From positions 62,001 through 126,000 of the forward strand of contig NZ_FUWG01000009.1 in NCBI RefSeq assembly GCF_900167145.1: a DNA stretch of 64,000 nt, in the 5' to 3' direction. The DNA is from Treponema porcinum. Lineage in GTDB: Bacteria; Spirochaetota; Spirochaetia; Treponematales; Treponemataceae. Made by a program: the position numbers and the translations under genes. Of the stretch, positions 18,992 to 28,449 are shown piece after piece (position 1 is the first letter of the stretch; every line of letters starts with the position of its first letter). Below the pieces are notes generated by a model, which saw only the letters and a program-made list of their open reading frames with translations, was not told the DNA's origin and searched no databases.

Positions 18992-20653
18992 ATGGAACAC
19001 GACACATTGAAAATCACATTTCCAGACGGAAAAACAAAGGATATACAATACGGAACATCTGCCGGCAGTCTGCTTAAAAATTACGGTGCAGAGAAAGGAA
19101 AAATTCTTGCAGTCCTTATAAACAACAAGCTATATCCTTTAGACAAGGAACTTCGCTACAATGCTGAAATTGAGCCTGTCTATGCAACTTCAAGGGAAGG
19201 AATTGTCGTCTACCGGCGTTCGCTATGCCTTCTTCTTGCGGCAAGCGCGTACAAACTGTTTCCAGGTTCGCGGCTTTTGGTAGGTCACAGCCTTGGTTCC
19301 GGATATTATTACACGCTTGAAACTGGAAAAGAAATAAGCGGAGAACAGATTAACGCACTTGAAAAAGAAATGCAGAATCTTGTTGCTCAGGATAAAAAAA
19401 TAATGTCCCGCTTTGTTTCCTATGAAGATGCGCTGAAACTGTTTGAAAAAAGCGGACTTACGGAAACGCGCCGGCTGATGGATTTTAAGTGTCCGCCGAG
19501 GGTTCAGATAAATTCCATTGACGACTTCAGCGACTTGTATTTCGGGCCGCTTGTTCCGTCAACAGGATTTTTGAACGTCTTTTCACTTATGAAATACAAG
19601 GAAGGATTCCTTCTACGCTTTCCAAAATCAACGGAACCTGACGTTATTCCTGAATTCCAAGACCAGCCGAAGCTTTTTGAAATATATTCACGGTACAAAC
19701 AGTGGGGAAGCCAGCTTGGCGTAACGTCAAGTGCAAGCCTGAACCAGCTTATCATCGACCGGAAAATAGACGATTTCATCGACATCACGGAAACATTGCA
19801 GGAAAAATGCATTGCAAAAATTGCAGACCAGATTGCCGCCCGGAAAAAAGTTCGTGTCGTCCTCATTGCAGGTCCTTCAAGTTCAGGAAAAACTACGACA
19901 AGCAAAAAACTTGCGCTGGAACTTCAGGCTATGGGCTACCGTCCTAAAGTCATCAGCCTTGACTGTTACTATGCAGGACACGAACGCACTCCGAAAGACG
20001 AAAACGGAAACTACGACTTTGAATGTCTTGAAGCGCTTGACGTTCCGCTTCTGAACCAGAACCTGATTGATTTGTTTGACGGAAAAGAAGTTGTAATTCC
20101 GTCCTATAATTTCCACGACGGAACGCAGTTCTTTGAAGAAAAAAACAAAATGTCACTTGCACCGAATGATATTCTCATTATGGAAGGAATACACGGACTG
20201 AACGACAAGCTTACGCCGTTAATTCCGGCGGAAATGAAGTTCAAAATCTATCTTTCTGCCCTTACTCAGCTTAATCTTGATGACCACAACCGCATTTCCA
20301 CAAGCGACAACCGCCTGATCCGCCGAATCGTACGCGACTATCAGTTCAGGGGAAAATCGGCGGCAGGAACAATTGCAATGTGGCCGAGCGTGCGCAAGGG
20401 AGAGGAACTGCATATATTCCCGTTCCAGAACAATGCGGATGCCATACTGAATACTGCGCTTGATTACGAACTTTCCGTACTGAAGGTATATGCAGAACCT
20501 TTGCTAAGATGCGTAAAACCGACACAGAAAGAATACGGCGAAGCGTGCACGCTGCTTGACTTCCTTACAAACTTTGCAACAATCGCTCCGACTGCGGTAC
20601 CACAAAGGTCAATCATCCGTGAATTCATAGGCGGAAGTGCGTTTAAATACTAA
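18992..20653 (+). CDS. TGS-domain uridine-kinase-like nucleoside kinase
   Basis: A 553-residue fusion. Residues 1-65 form a TGS-like ubiquitin-fold domain (ITFPDGKTKDIQYGTSAGSLL), then a region with an RLLVGHSLGSGYYY motif like the second additional domain of threonyl-tRNA synthetase. The C-terminal half is a uridine kinase/phosphoribulokinase-type domain with Walker A AGPSSSGKTTTSKK near 293-306 and ISLDCYY and DFECLEALD substrate segments. It probably phosphorylates a nucleoside with GTP or ATP in salvage; the TGS part may sense a ligand. It is monocistronic, with its own promoter. Confidence 0.85.
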   Translation: MEHDTLKITFPDGKTKDIQYGTSAGSLLKNYGAEKGKILAVLINNKLYPLDKELRYNAEIEPVYATSREGIVVYRRSLCLLLAASAYKLFPGSRLLVGHSLGSGYYYTLETGKEISGEQINALEKEMQNLVAQDKKIMSRFVSYEDALKLFEKSGLTETRRLMDFKCPPRVQINSIDDFSDLYFGPLVPSTGFLNVFSLMKYKEGFLLRFPKSTEPDVIPEFQDQPKLFEIYSRYKQWGSQLGVTSSASLNQLIIDRKIDDFIDITETLQEKCIAKIADQIAARKKVRVVLIAGPSSSGKTTTSKKLALELQAMGYRPKVISLDCYYAGHERTPKDENGNYDFECLEALDVPLLNQNLIDLFDGKEVVIPSYNFHDGTQFFEEKNKMSLAPNDILIMEGIHGLNDKLTPLIPAEMKFKIYLSALTQLNLDDHNRISTSDNRLIRRIVRDYQFRGKSAAGTIAMWPSVRKGEELHIFPFQNNADAILNTALDYELSVLKVYAEPLLRCVKPTQKEYGEACTLLDFLTNFATIAPTAVPQRSIIREFIGGSAFKY

Positions 20654-20787
20654 GGCGCAACACTAGAAATTCTTACAACGATTATGTTTTTCAGTTGCGC
20701 TTGCCGTTTTTCTTCGAAAAACAGCCTCTGTGTATTTTACAACCAGAAACTGCTTTGCGGCGCAACACCTGTTGTCCTCACTAAGAA

Positions 20788-21222
20788 TTACTGCTGATTT
20801 GGATTGAAGCGGCTGGTAACTATGTCGTCAAGTTCGTTGTCTTCCTCGTGAATAAGAGCCACCTTATACTCTTCCAGCTGCTGCTCTTTCAGTTTTTCAA
20901 GGGAATCGACTTTCTGCATTGCTTCTTTCAAAATGCTGCGCTTCTCGTCAGAAATCAGTTTTGCCTTAGCAAGTTCATTTAAAAGACACTCTGACTGATT
21001 GCGCACGAATGCATAAAACTGATTTGCATTTGTAATATCATAAAAATCAGTTGAACCGGACATCTGTTTCTGAACGGATGCCTGCTGCATTGCAAGTGCA
21101 TTCAGTTTAGACTGAATTTCATTTTCGGAAGCAAGCGCCTTTCCAAGTTCGATTTCCGCCTGCTGTTGCTCGAATTTTCGTATATTAAGGATTTCTTCCA
21201 GTTCAAACTGAAACTTTTTCAT
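20788..21222 (-). CDS. fliJ: flagellar export chaperone FliJ
   Basis: A 144-residue, almost wholly helical coiled-coil protein. FliJ activates the FliI ATPase and escorts substrates to the flagellar export gate. Identity rests on size, the FELEEILNIRKFEQQQAEIELG opening segment characteristic of the family (split here only in description), heptad-like Glu/Gln/Lys pattern, and position as the last gene of fliF-G-H-I-J. The start overlaps fliI by 4 bases. The 134 bases beyond its stop contain only weak hairpins. Confidence 0.88.
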   Translation of the reverse strand: MKKFQFELEEILNIRKFEQQQAEIELGKALASENEIQSKLNALAMQQASVQKQMSGSTDFYDITNANQFYAFVRNQSECLLNELAKAKLISDEKRSILKEAMQKVDSLEKLKEQQLEEYKVALIHEEDNELDDIVTSRFNPNQQ

Positions 21223-22667
21223 TCAACATCCGGAACGCTTGTATCAACTGCCTGACCAAGCGCAGCTGCCTGCGTACTGACAGCGGCATTTTTCTTTATT
21301 GCAGGGCGCTCTTCATACTCTTCCTCAGAAATATCAATTCCGGTAAGCGCTTTCAGCCTGTCAAGCGTATCTGCCATCGGACAGCGCTCATCCTCCTCCT
21401 GCTTTAAGAACGCTTCGATTTCATCGTGTTTGTCAATTGCTTCATCAATCTGGACGGAAGACCCTTTTGTATAAATCCCGGCATTTATCATCTGGGCATT
21501 ATTCTGGTACACTGCCATAAGCTCGCGCACTTTACCCACAGCCTTCTGCGTCATCTTTCCCGTAACGCGCTTTGAAAGACGGCTTATAGACTGAAGAACG
21601 TCAATCGCAGGATAGTGATATTCCATCGCAAGTTTTCTGCTCAATACAACGTGTCCGTCAAGAACGCCGCGAACCGTATCTGCAATCGGCTCGTTCATAT
21701 CGTCGCCGTCAACAAGAACCGCATAAAAAGCCGTAATTGTACCCCTGTCATTCGTACCGGTGCGCTCAAGCAGTTTCGGAATGGAATCAAAAACGCTCGG
21801 CGTATATCCGCGCTGGGCAGGAACTTCGCCGCTTGAAAGGCTGATTTCACGCTGGGCTTTTGCAAAACGGGTAACGTTATCCATCATCAGCATAACGTCC
21901 TTTCCCTGATCACGGAAATATTCCGCAACGGCAGTACACACCTGTGCAGCACGCAGACGGCAGATGGCAGGTTCATCGCCCTTTGCAACAACAACAACCG
22001 AACGGCGCATTCCTTCTTCCCCAAGATCGCGGTCGATAAAATCAAGAACCTCACGACCGCGTTCACCGATAAGTCCGATAACATTTATGTCTGCATCTGT
22101 ATTTCGGGCAATCATACTTAAAAGAGTTGATTTTCCGACGCCTGAACCGGCAAAAATACCGAGCCTCTGCCCTTTTCCCACGGTCAGCATAGAATCTATT
22201 ACGCGAACGCCTGTCGTAATGCGGCGGTCAATTTCCTTCTTCGTCATTGCATCCGGCGCACTTTTTACGGCAGGATAATATGCTTCAGGCACAAGTTCGC
22301 CGAGTCCGTCGCACGGTTTTCCCGTCGCATCAATCGTCCGTCCCAAAAGTCCCCAGCCTACAGGAACCTGGAGAGGCTTACCAGAAGCAACAACTTCACA
22401 GCCGACTTCAATACCATCCGTAAGTCCGTATACTGTCAGTTTTACAACAGAATCTTCCAGACCTACAACTTCAGAAAGCAGCGTTTTTCCATCCGTTAAT
22501 TTTATGGTGCATATCTCGCCGATTTTTGCACACGGCCCCTTGCTCAGAACTTCAAGACCGTTTACGGCACAGACATAGCCGATATACAAAATCGGGTCAA
22601 AATCTTCGACTTGAGAAACATATTTTGAAAAATTAAAATTATCTGTGAAAGAAAGCGTTTCCACCAT
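21219..22667 (-). CDS. fliI: flagellar export ATPase
   Basis: A 482-residue F1-beta-like ATPase that drives export of flagellar axial proteins. Walker A is FAGSGVGKSTLL near 172-183, with IGLIGERGREV, and Walker B in VMLMMDNVTRFA. The family motif AQRGYTPSVFDSIPKLLER is present near residue 285. The C-terminal about 40 residues extend beyond the usual end with an Ala-rich tail. It lies 23 bases after fliH and overlaps fliJ by 4. Confidence 0.97.
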   Translation of the reverse strand: MVETLSFTDNFNFSKYVSQVEDFDPILYIGYVCAVNGLEVLSKGPCAKIGEICTIKLTDGKTLLSEVVGLEDSVVKLTVYGLTDGIEVGCEVVASGKPLQVPVGWGLLGRTIDATGKPCDGLGELVPEAYYPAVKSAPDAMTKKEIDRRITTGVRVIDSMLTVGKGQRLGIFAGSGVGKSTLLSMIARNTDADINVIGLIGERGREVLDFIDRDLGEEGMRRSVVVVAKGDEPAICRLRAAQVCTAVAEYFRDQGKDVMLMMDNVTRFAKAQREISLSSGEVPAQRGYTPSVFDSIPKLLERTGTNDRGTITAFYAVLVDGDDMNEPIADTVRGVLDGHVVLSRKLAMEYHYPAIDVLQSISRLSKRVTGKMTQKAVGKVRELMAVYQNNAQMINAGIYTKGSSVQIDEAIDKHDEIEAFLKQEEDERCPMADTLDRLKALTGIDISEEEYEERPAIKKNAAVSTQAAALGQAVDTSVPDVE

Positions 22668-22690
22668 CAGATTCCTTATCCGCCGTTTTC

Positions 22691-23632
22691 CTACATCTTT
22701 TCAGAAGCAGCAGTTTCTTTTTTTGCTTCAACTGTTTTCACCGGAGAAATCTCAAGAATTTTATTTTCAAGCTCGCCAAGCTGACTTGCAATCCGTGCAT
22801 CTATAGCACCAAAATCAGTTTCTACAACACATCCGCCTTTATCAACGGAAGAGTCTTCTATAACAGTAATTCCCTGTACGGCTTCAACACGCTTTATGAA
22901 TTCGCCTGTATGTTCGGAAGTCAGCTTCAAGTCCTCAATATTTACCCGGATAATTACGCTGCATCGAGTCTTAACTTTTTTCAGCGCAGAAAGAACGTTG
23001 CTCAGTACAACACCTTTCTGGTTCTCGGAGATAATTTTTACAATTTTCCGCGTCATTAAAATCACAAGATCAACAATCTGCTGTTCGGTATCGCGCAGAA
23101 TTTCCTCGCGCCTGTTCATTACAGACTCAACTATTTTATGAACACGCTCAATCAGACGGTTAAGTTCCGACTGTCCGTCATTGTAGCCGGACTTCTGCCC
23201 TTCGTCATATCCCTTGCGGTATGCTGAATCACGAATTTCATTCTCTTCAGAATGGGCTTTTGCTATGATTTCCTGCGCTTCCGCCTGAGCCTTGTTTACA
23301 ATATCCTGCGCTTCTTTTTCTGCGTCTGCCTTTATGACCTGCGCCTGATCTGTCTGACGCTTTACCTCTGCAAACGCGGCATCTTCTGCTTTCTTTACAA
23401 TTTCATCAGCAGACTTCTGCGCTTCGTCAAGCATCCTCTTCTTTTCTATTTCCCATCCGGCCTTAAACGCCTCTGCCTCTTTCCGAAGGTCGTCAGCAGT
23501 CGGACCGATATACTCCTCAACTTCAGCAACTTCTTCAACTTTTTCAGGAGTATAATCGTGAATCAGCTTAAGGGTAACTTTATCACCGGATTTTGTCTTT
23601 ATTTCATTCGGTCTGAATACAGTTTTTGCCAT
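22691..23632 (-). CDS. fliH: flagellar assembly protein FliH
   Basis: A 313-residue regulator/peripheral stalk of FliI. The central region (about 45-160) is a long Ala/Glu/Lys-rich coiled coil, with GYDEGQKSGYNDGQ near 140-153 marking the usual FliH hinge. The C-terminal part (about 165-290) matches the FliH/HrpE domain. It is longer than E. coli FliH (about 235), the excess being in the coiled coil. It is positioned between fliG and fliI. Confidence 0.92.
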   Translation of the reverse strand: MAKTVFRPNEIKTKSGDKVTLKLIHDYTPEKVEEVAEVEEYIGPTADDLRKEAEAFKAGWEIEKKRMLDEAQKSADEIVKKAEDAAFAEVKRQTDQAQVIKADAEKEAQDIVNKAQAEAQEIIAKAHSEENEIRDSAYRKGYDEGQKSGYNDGQSELNRLIERVHKIVESVMNRREEILRDTEQQIVDLVILMTRKIVKIISENQKGVVLSNVLSALKKVKTRCSVIIRVNIEDLKLTSEHTGEFIKRVEAVQGITVIEDSSVDKGGCVVETDFGAIDARIASQLGELENKILEISPVKTVEAKKETAASEKM

Positions 23633-23653
23633 CTACAAACTCCACAACAAGCG

Positions 23654-24757
23654 CTACTGAACAAGCTCATCCTCGCCGGAACGTGCGATAACGATTTCAC
23701 CGGAATCCTCAAGCCGTCTGATTGTAGAAACAATCTTCTGCTGCGCTTCTTCTACATCCTTCAAGCGCACCGGTCCCATAAATTCCATATCTTCTTTCAG
23801 CATACTTGCAGCACGCTTTGACATATTGCGGAAAATCTTATCCTGAACTTCCGTATCAACAGATTTAAGTGCCTTTGAAAGTTCCTGCGTATCAACTTCA
23901 CGCAGAACTTTCTGAATAGCGCGGTCGTCAAGCATAACGATATCTTCGAATACGAACATACGTTTCTTGATTTCTTCTGCCAGATCAGGATCTTCCTCTT
24001 CAAGGCTTTCAATAATCGCCTTTTCAGACGAACGGTCAACAAGGTTAAGAATTTCAACGATAGACTCGACACCACCAGCGGCAGTATAGTCCTCGCTGGA
24101 AAGAGTAGACAGTTTTTTCTCAAGAACGCGCTCGACCTCACGCAATACGTCAGGAGAAGTACGGTCCATAGTCGCAAGACGTTTGGAAACTTCCGGCTGC
24201 ATTTCCTCCGGCAAATTCTGAAGAATGACAGCTGCCTTTCCCGGTTCAAGGTACGCAAGGATAAGGGCGATTGTCTGTGGATATTCCTGCTGTATGAAGT
24301 TCAAAAGATGCGCAGGATCCGTGCGGCGGATGAAGTCAAACGGACGCACCTGCAAAGAACTTGTCAGACGGTTGATAATATCAATCGCTTTCTGGCTTCC
24401 CAATGATTTTTCAAGAAGCTCGCGCGCATAATCAATACCGCCGGTCGTAATAAAGTTCTGGGCATTCATCAGTTCCTGGAATTCTTCAAGAACTGCATCT
24501 TTATATTCTGCATCTACAGTTTCAAGGCGTGCAATCTCAAAAGTCAGCGTTTCAACCTCGTCTTCCCGAAGATGCTTCATAATTTCAGAAGATATGTCGC
24601 TTCCTAAGGACACAAGGAAAATAGCCGCTTTTTGACGGCCGGTAAGACTTTTATAGTCCTTTCTTTCTTTCTTTCCTGAGCCGGCAGGTTTCAGGCTTCC
24701 TGGCTTAGGAACAGGCTTAGGATTTGATTTTGGAACAGAACTTTCTTCTTCTGCCAT
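23654..24757 (-). CDS. fliG: flagellar motor switch protein FliG
   Basis: A 367-residue rotor protein that couples the stator to the MS-ring. A Pro/Ser/Lys-rich leader (1-35) precedes the N-domain SLTGRQKAAIFLVSLG (about 37-52), the middle domain with the EHPQ-like QQEYPQTIALILAYL motif (about 150), and the C-domain with FVFEDIVMLDDRAIQKVLREV bearing the torque-helix charges. Full length shows it is functional. Spirochaetes often carry two full FliG proteins; this one sits in the operon after a separate N-domain-like protein. Confidence 0.96.
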   Translation of the reverse strand: MAEEESSVPKSNPKPVPKPGSLKPAGSGKKERKDYKSLTGRQKAAIFLVSLGSDISSEIMKHLREDEVETLTFEIARLETVDAEYKDAVLEEFQELMNAQNFITTGGIDYARELLEKSLGSQKAIDIINRLTSSLQVRPFDFIRRTDPAHLLNFIQQEYPQTIALILAYLEPGKAAVILQNLPEEMQPEVSKRLATMDRTSPDVLREVERVLEKKLSTLSSEDYTAAGGVESIVEILNLVDRSSEKAIIESLEEEDPDLAEEIKKRMFVFEDIVMLDDRAIQKVLREVDTQELSKALKSVDTEVQDKIFRNMSKRAASMLKEDMEFMGPVRLKDVEEAQQKIVSTIRRLEDSGEIVIARSGEDELVQ

Positions 24758-24758
24758 T

Positions 24759-25160
24759 TTACTTATCCTCCTTCAGCCAGACCGATATTACATTCGCCAC
24801 TGCATCTGCATTTTTTGCAAGATTTCTCAGCATCTGCTTATTGCCGTCATTTTCGTGCAATTTTGCATATTCTTCCCTATTCAAAAGCGCCGGAGACAGT
24901 TTCAGAATTTTCCTTGCAAAACCGAACCTGTTTGCTTCTTCCAGAGTTTTTATTTCATTTGCCCGGCTATAGCCTCTCAGTCGCTTAAGTGACTTTCTGA
25001 TAGTCCGTAATTCCTGCGTTGAAAAATATTTCAGCATTCCGACGGTAACATTTCCGCCCAGTTCAGAAAACAGAATGGCTGCTTTTTCCTTTCCCGTAAG
25101 GACGGACTGCTTTGCAAAACCGATAGCCTCTGCCGTCTGCGTATAAAACTGCTCTGACAT
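24759..25160 (-). CDS. stand-alone FliG N-domain-like protein
   Basis: A 133-residue protein between fliF and fliG, separated from fliG by one base. Its segment SVLTGKEKAAILFSELGG (about 19-36) aligns with SLTGRQKAAIFLVSLG of the neighbouring FliG, and the following LKYFSTQELRTI matches MKHLREDEVETL. There is no middle or C-terminal FliG domain. The FliG N-domain is the part that binds FliF, so the protein might compete for or pre-assemble the MS-ring/C-ring junction. That role is inference. Confidence 0.8.
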   Translation of the reverse strand: MSEQFYTQTAEAIGFAKQSVLTGKEKAAILFSELGGNVTVGMLKYFSTQELRTIRKSLKRLRGYSRANEIKTLEEANRFGFARKILKLSPALLNREEYAKLHENDGNKQMLRNLAKNADAVANVISVWLKEDK

Positions 25161-25164
25161 TTTC

Positions 25165-26880
25165 CTACTCCTCCATCAACCATGTACGGATAAGCATTGC
25201 AACATCCTCAGGATGCTCTTTTGCCATATTGATTGCATTTTCCTGCAGCTCGGCACGGCGGCTTTCCTCGACAGACATCGTAACCTGCATATTTGCATCG
25301 TCGCGGGCTTCCCAAAGTGCCTTTTCGCGCTCCGCCTGCTGCTGCCTGAGAAGTTCTTCCTCACGCAGACGCCTTCTCCGTTCAAGTTCCTTAGTTATAA
25401 TACGGAACAAAATGAAACCTACAAGCACAACGGCAACTGCAGCCAGAACAAGCACAGTTGTTTTTCTCGCCTGAAGTTTCTTAAAGTAAGCTTCATCAAA
25501 TGCACGGTGTTCCTCGTCGCGGTCAATGGCAATGCGTCCTACAAACACGCTGTCACCGCGGTCTTTTTTAAAACCAACGGCATTTTCAACAAGCGACTTA
25601 TACTGTGCAAGATCTTCATCAGACACAGGGATAAATTCACGCTTAAGCGCACCAGTTTCTTCGTCAACTACGTACCGGTGAGTCTTAGGGTCAAGAAGGA
25701 GACGCCACCGTCCGTCAACGTTCAGGGAAACAGTAACGCGTCCTGTCTGAGGAGCAACTTTTTCCGTTGTATGAGTCGTATTGATTACGTTATTCTGCGT
25801 AACACCTGTTTCCGTAGACTTTCCGATGACATTAGACATATCGGAATAAACCGGCGGAGTCTGTCCTTCCGTACCAGCAGGTCCTTCCGGATTATAGCCT
25901 GTTCCCTGCCACTCCTTTGTAACCGTTTGCTGTGAAATCGGCAGCGTATCACGATATTCGGAATCATCATACGGTGTATCAGGATTATCTTTTTTTATTA
26001 CAATCGGAGAATATTCCGTTGACTCAACCGATTTTTCAGACATATCAAAGTCAACGTTTATGTTAAGGTCACGTATACGGTCAGCAGACGCAAGTTTCTG
26101 CAATGCAGAAAGAACCTCTGCCTTTTTCTCAGCTTCTGTCTTGCGCTTAAGCTTCTGCTGTTTTTCAATCAGCGAAAGCCTGTCGAAATCTGCCATTCCG
26201 TCAAAATCATTAAGAACGTTTCCTTCCATATCGGAAATGACAAGATTTTCTTCCTTCAATCCCTCGACGGCAGAAAGAATGATTTTCTGCACGCCCTGAA
26301 TGCGCCTTCTGTTTGTTGCAAGATCGCTGTTCGGAGTAAGCTTAAGAACGATGCTTGCCGAAACAGGCTTCTGGTCTTCAAAGAATGTTGTAGGTTCAGG
26401 ACTAACGATGGCAACATCCGCAGAAACAATGTCAGCAATAGCTTCAAGATGATTTTTTACGGTACGCGTAATCGCATTCTTAAGCTTGACGCGCTGTTCT
26501 GCATCGGTCGTATTCCAGCTGCGGTTATAGAAACCGGCGAACGGGTCTATGTAAGACGGAACAAGATTTTCGCTTACAAGAGTATCGCGCAGCCTGACAG
26601 CAGTCTTTTCATCAGGAACAATGATATAACCGTCATCCGTAATATGCGCAGATATGTTCTCCTGCGAAATACGGTCAAGAATCTGATTCCTGGACTGTTC
26701 GTCGGTAACCTGAGAATTAAAAAGACGGACTCCTGTCGGTTTTGAAGAAACACGAGTAGTGAGTACTATAGCAAAAATAATTACGGCAAGTACGCCGAAA
26801 AGAATAACTTTTTTAATAACAGAACTGTTCTTCCAGAAATTCGACACAGCTTCCGTTATTTTTCTAAGCCATTCGTTCAT
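25165..26880 (-). CDS. fliF: flagellar MS-ring protein FliF
   Basis: A 571-residue membrane protein that forms the basal-body MS ring. An N-terminal membrane helix (about 22-42, KKVILFGVLAVIIFAIVL) precedes the ring-building motifs, including a VRLFNSQVTDEQ start. A second helix (about 448-468, TTVLVLAAVAVVLVGFILF) precedes the cytoplasmic tail that binds FliG. The end, MAKEHPEDVAMLIRTWLMEE, is the FliG-binding peptide. A strong GGGAGGGG ribosome site precedes the ATG; a terminator separates it from fliE. Confidence 0.96.
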   Translation of the reverse strand: MNEWLRKITEAVSNFWKNSSVIKKVILFGVLAVIIFAIVLTTRVSSKPTGVRLFNSQVTDEQSRNQILDRISQENISAHITDDGYIIVPDEKTAVRLRDTLVSENLVPSYIDPFAGFYNRSWNTTDAEQRVKLKNAITRTVKNHLEAIADIVSADVAIVSPEPTTFFEDQKPVSASIVLKLTPNSDLATNRRRIQGVQKIILSAVEGLKEENLVISDMEGNVLNDFDGMADFDRLSLIEKQQKLKRKTEAEKKAEVLSALQKLASADRIRDLNINVDFDMSEKSVESTEYSPIVIKKDNPDTPYDDSEYRDTLPISQQTVTKEWQGTGYNPEGPAGTEGQTPPVYSDMSNVIGKSTETGVTQNNVINTTHTTEKVAPQTGRVTVSLNVDGRWRLLLDPKTHRYVVDEETGALKREFIPVSDEDLAQYKSLVENAVGFKKDRGDSVFVGRIAIDRDEEHRAFDEAYFKKLQARKTTVLVLAAVAVVLVGFILFRIITKELERRRRLREEELLRQQQAEREKALWEARDDANMQVTMSVEESRRAELQENAINMAKEHPEDVAMLIRTWLMEE

Positions 26881-26966
26881 CTGACCCCTCCCGTGAACGA
26901 ATTTTAAACAGTTGCAGACCTATCTTACCATATAATACGAATTCTGCAAAGTAAAAAATGACATAA

Positions 26967-26998
26967 AAAAAGGAGTTTCAGCCAGGAAACTCCTTTTT
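26967..26998 (-). terminator. terminator between fliE and fliF
   Basis: Perfect 13-base arms AAAAAGGAGTTTC (26967-26979) and GAAACTCCTTTTT (26986-26998) with a 6-base loop, followed by a T run on the minus strand. It lies inside the flagellar operon, 14 bases after the fliE stop. Confidence 0.88.
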
Positions 26999-27012
26999 AA
27001 TTTTTACAAAGC

Positions 27013-27375
27013 CTATCTTGTCGTCGTAATTTCGCTCCAGCCCTGTACAATCCTGTCGATTACAGTCTGTGCAAGATTAAGCGACATACGAGCCTTAGCC
27101 ATTGCAATAGTAACGTCGTGAATGTCAAGGCTGTCAGGATCCGTTATCAGTTTTTCCTGCATCCTGTTCACATCAAGCTGCTGCTCGTTCATTGATTTTA
27201 CAGCATCAATCAGATAATTTTCAAAAGAAATGCGCGTTTTTTCAACGCCTGTTTCCGCAGCATTTTCAATATTAAGGATTTTTCCGGCTTCTGCCGTATT
27301 AAGAAGCTTCTGATGACCGTAATGTGATTCTACAGTCCGCGTCATCTGAAGCGAACCTAATTCTGGAATTTTCAT
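27013..27375 (-). CDS. fliE: flagellar hook-basal body protein FliE
   Basis: A 120-residue rod/MS-ring adaptor. The ATG at 27375 is chosen because AAGGTGGG lies 6 bases upstream; a longer frame to 27402 lacks a site. The C-terminal half carries the FliE pattern SFENYLIDAVKSMNEQQLDV, then DPDSLDIHDVTIAMAKARMSL and an amphipathic end. It is last in flgB-flgC-fliE before the terminator. Confidence 0.93.
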   Translation of the reverse strand: MKIPELGSLQMTRTVESHYGHQKLLNTAEAGKILNIENAAETGVEKTRISFENYLIDAVKSMNEQQLDVNRMQEKLITDPDSLDIHDVTIAMAKARMSLNLAQTVIDRIVQGWSEITTTR

Positions 27376-27449
27376 ACTGTACCCACCTTGTACAATTATC
27401 AATTATCATCATTCTATTGTCAATCACCTAAGAACGGCAAAGACAGCTT

Positions 27450-27908
27450 CTAGCGTCCGATTTCAAGAGCAGCACCGAACATACTCTTTGAACCTTCGAT
27501 GACAGTTGAATTTGCCTCATAGGCGCGGCTGGCTGAAATCAAGTCCACCATTTCATTTACAATATTCACATTCGGATACTCAACGTACCCTGCGTTCGGT
27601 CCGGATTTTATTGCATCAGGATGTTCAGGGTCATACACAAGACGACCTTCAGAGGAATCCTTTACGATTTCACGGACTTTTACGCCTTTTCCGGCACCAT
27701 TATCAAGATCTTCAGGGCAGAACGGACTTCTCCACTGAGGATGTTTTGACGAAATCGGTTCAAAAACTACACGGGAACGCTTGAATGCTCCGCCTTCCTG
27801 TGTACGAGTTGTAGAAGCATTCGCAATATTATTGGAAATTACGTCAGAACGAAGGCGTTCGGCACTCATTCCTGTAGCTGCAATATTTATACTAGTAAAA
27901 AGTCCCAT
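27450..27908 (-). CDS. flgC: flagellar basal-body rod protein FlgC
   Basis: A 152-residue proximal rod protein exported by the flagellar type III system. The start at 27908 follows GGAG by 7 bases and gives the canonical MGLFTSINIAATGMSAER; the longer frame to 27932 adds eight unrelated residues. The rod signature SNNIANASTTR (about 31-41) and the C-terminal YPNVNIVNEMVDLISASRAYEAN-type motif (YPNVNIVNEM then SRAYEAN) are present. Confidence 0.96.
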   Translation of the reverse strand: MGLFTSINIAATGMSAERLRSDVISNNIANASTTRTQEGGAFKRSRVVFEPISSKHPQWRSPFCPEDLDNGAGKGVKVREIVKDSSEGRLVYDPEHPDAIKSGPNAGYVEYPNVNIVNEMVDLISASRAYEANSTVIEGSKSMFGAALEIGR

Positions 27909-27970
27909 TTTATTTCTCCTGTAAAAAGTCAAAAATCATTGATTTTCATACGGAATTCAAAAATCCCCTG

Positions 27971-28387
27971 CTATTTCTTCATTACGATATTAAGCTGGCT
28001 GAATTCAAAATTTGTAAGCTGCGTAAGAAGCCTGTACTGCATCTGAATCTGAAGGATATTGTTAGCTTCAGTTTCCGCATCAACGTTATTTCCGTTTGCC
28101 TTCGCAGTCGTCGTGTAGTCAAGGACGCGGCGCGGTTCTACATCACGGTAGTCATACGGTTCGTGAAGGGGAATATGACGGCTGTCCGTACGCGTAAGCT
28201 GAAAGCCGTTCCGAGCCTTCTCTTCCGAATCAAATGCGCGTTTCAGTTCGCTTTCAAAATTGACTGTAGTACGCTTGAAATTCGGAACTTCGCTGTTCGC
28301 AAGGTTATTAGCGGTTACCTGATAGCGAAGCGAAGTTGCATCCATTGCCCGCTGAAGCAAATCTACTGATCTAGTAAAAGTATTCAT
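27971..28387 (-). CDS. flgB: flagellar basal-body rod protein FlgB
   Basis: A 138-residue proximal rod protein. The rod motif TANNLANSEVPNFKR (about 25-39) and the C-terminal YRLLTQLTNFEFSQLNIVMKK helix end are typical. It is the first flagellar gene of the run, separated from hslU by about 180 bases holding a terminator and a sigma-28-like promoter. GAGGA precedes the ATG by about 7 bases. Confidence 0.95.
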   Translation of the reverse strand: MNTFTRSVDLLQRAMDATSLRYQVTANNLANSEVPNFKRTTVNFESELKRAFDSEEKARNGFQLTRTDSRHIPLHEPYDYRDVEPRRVLDYTTTAKANGNNVDAETEANNILQIQMQYRLLTQLTNFEFSQLNIVMKK

Positions 28388-28449
28388 TCTGACATCCTCA
28401 GGAAGAAAGCGCAGTGTGTGAGATGCAAATTACAATCTTCCTGCTTAGA

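Noticed and set aside
20654..20787. Repeated GGCGCAACAC and weak hairpins between the kinase and fliJ
   Set aside because: Two 10-base copies and an imperfect inverted copy could form weak terminators but none is convincing.
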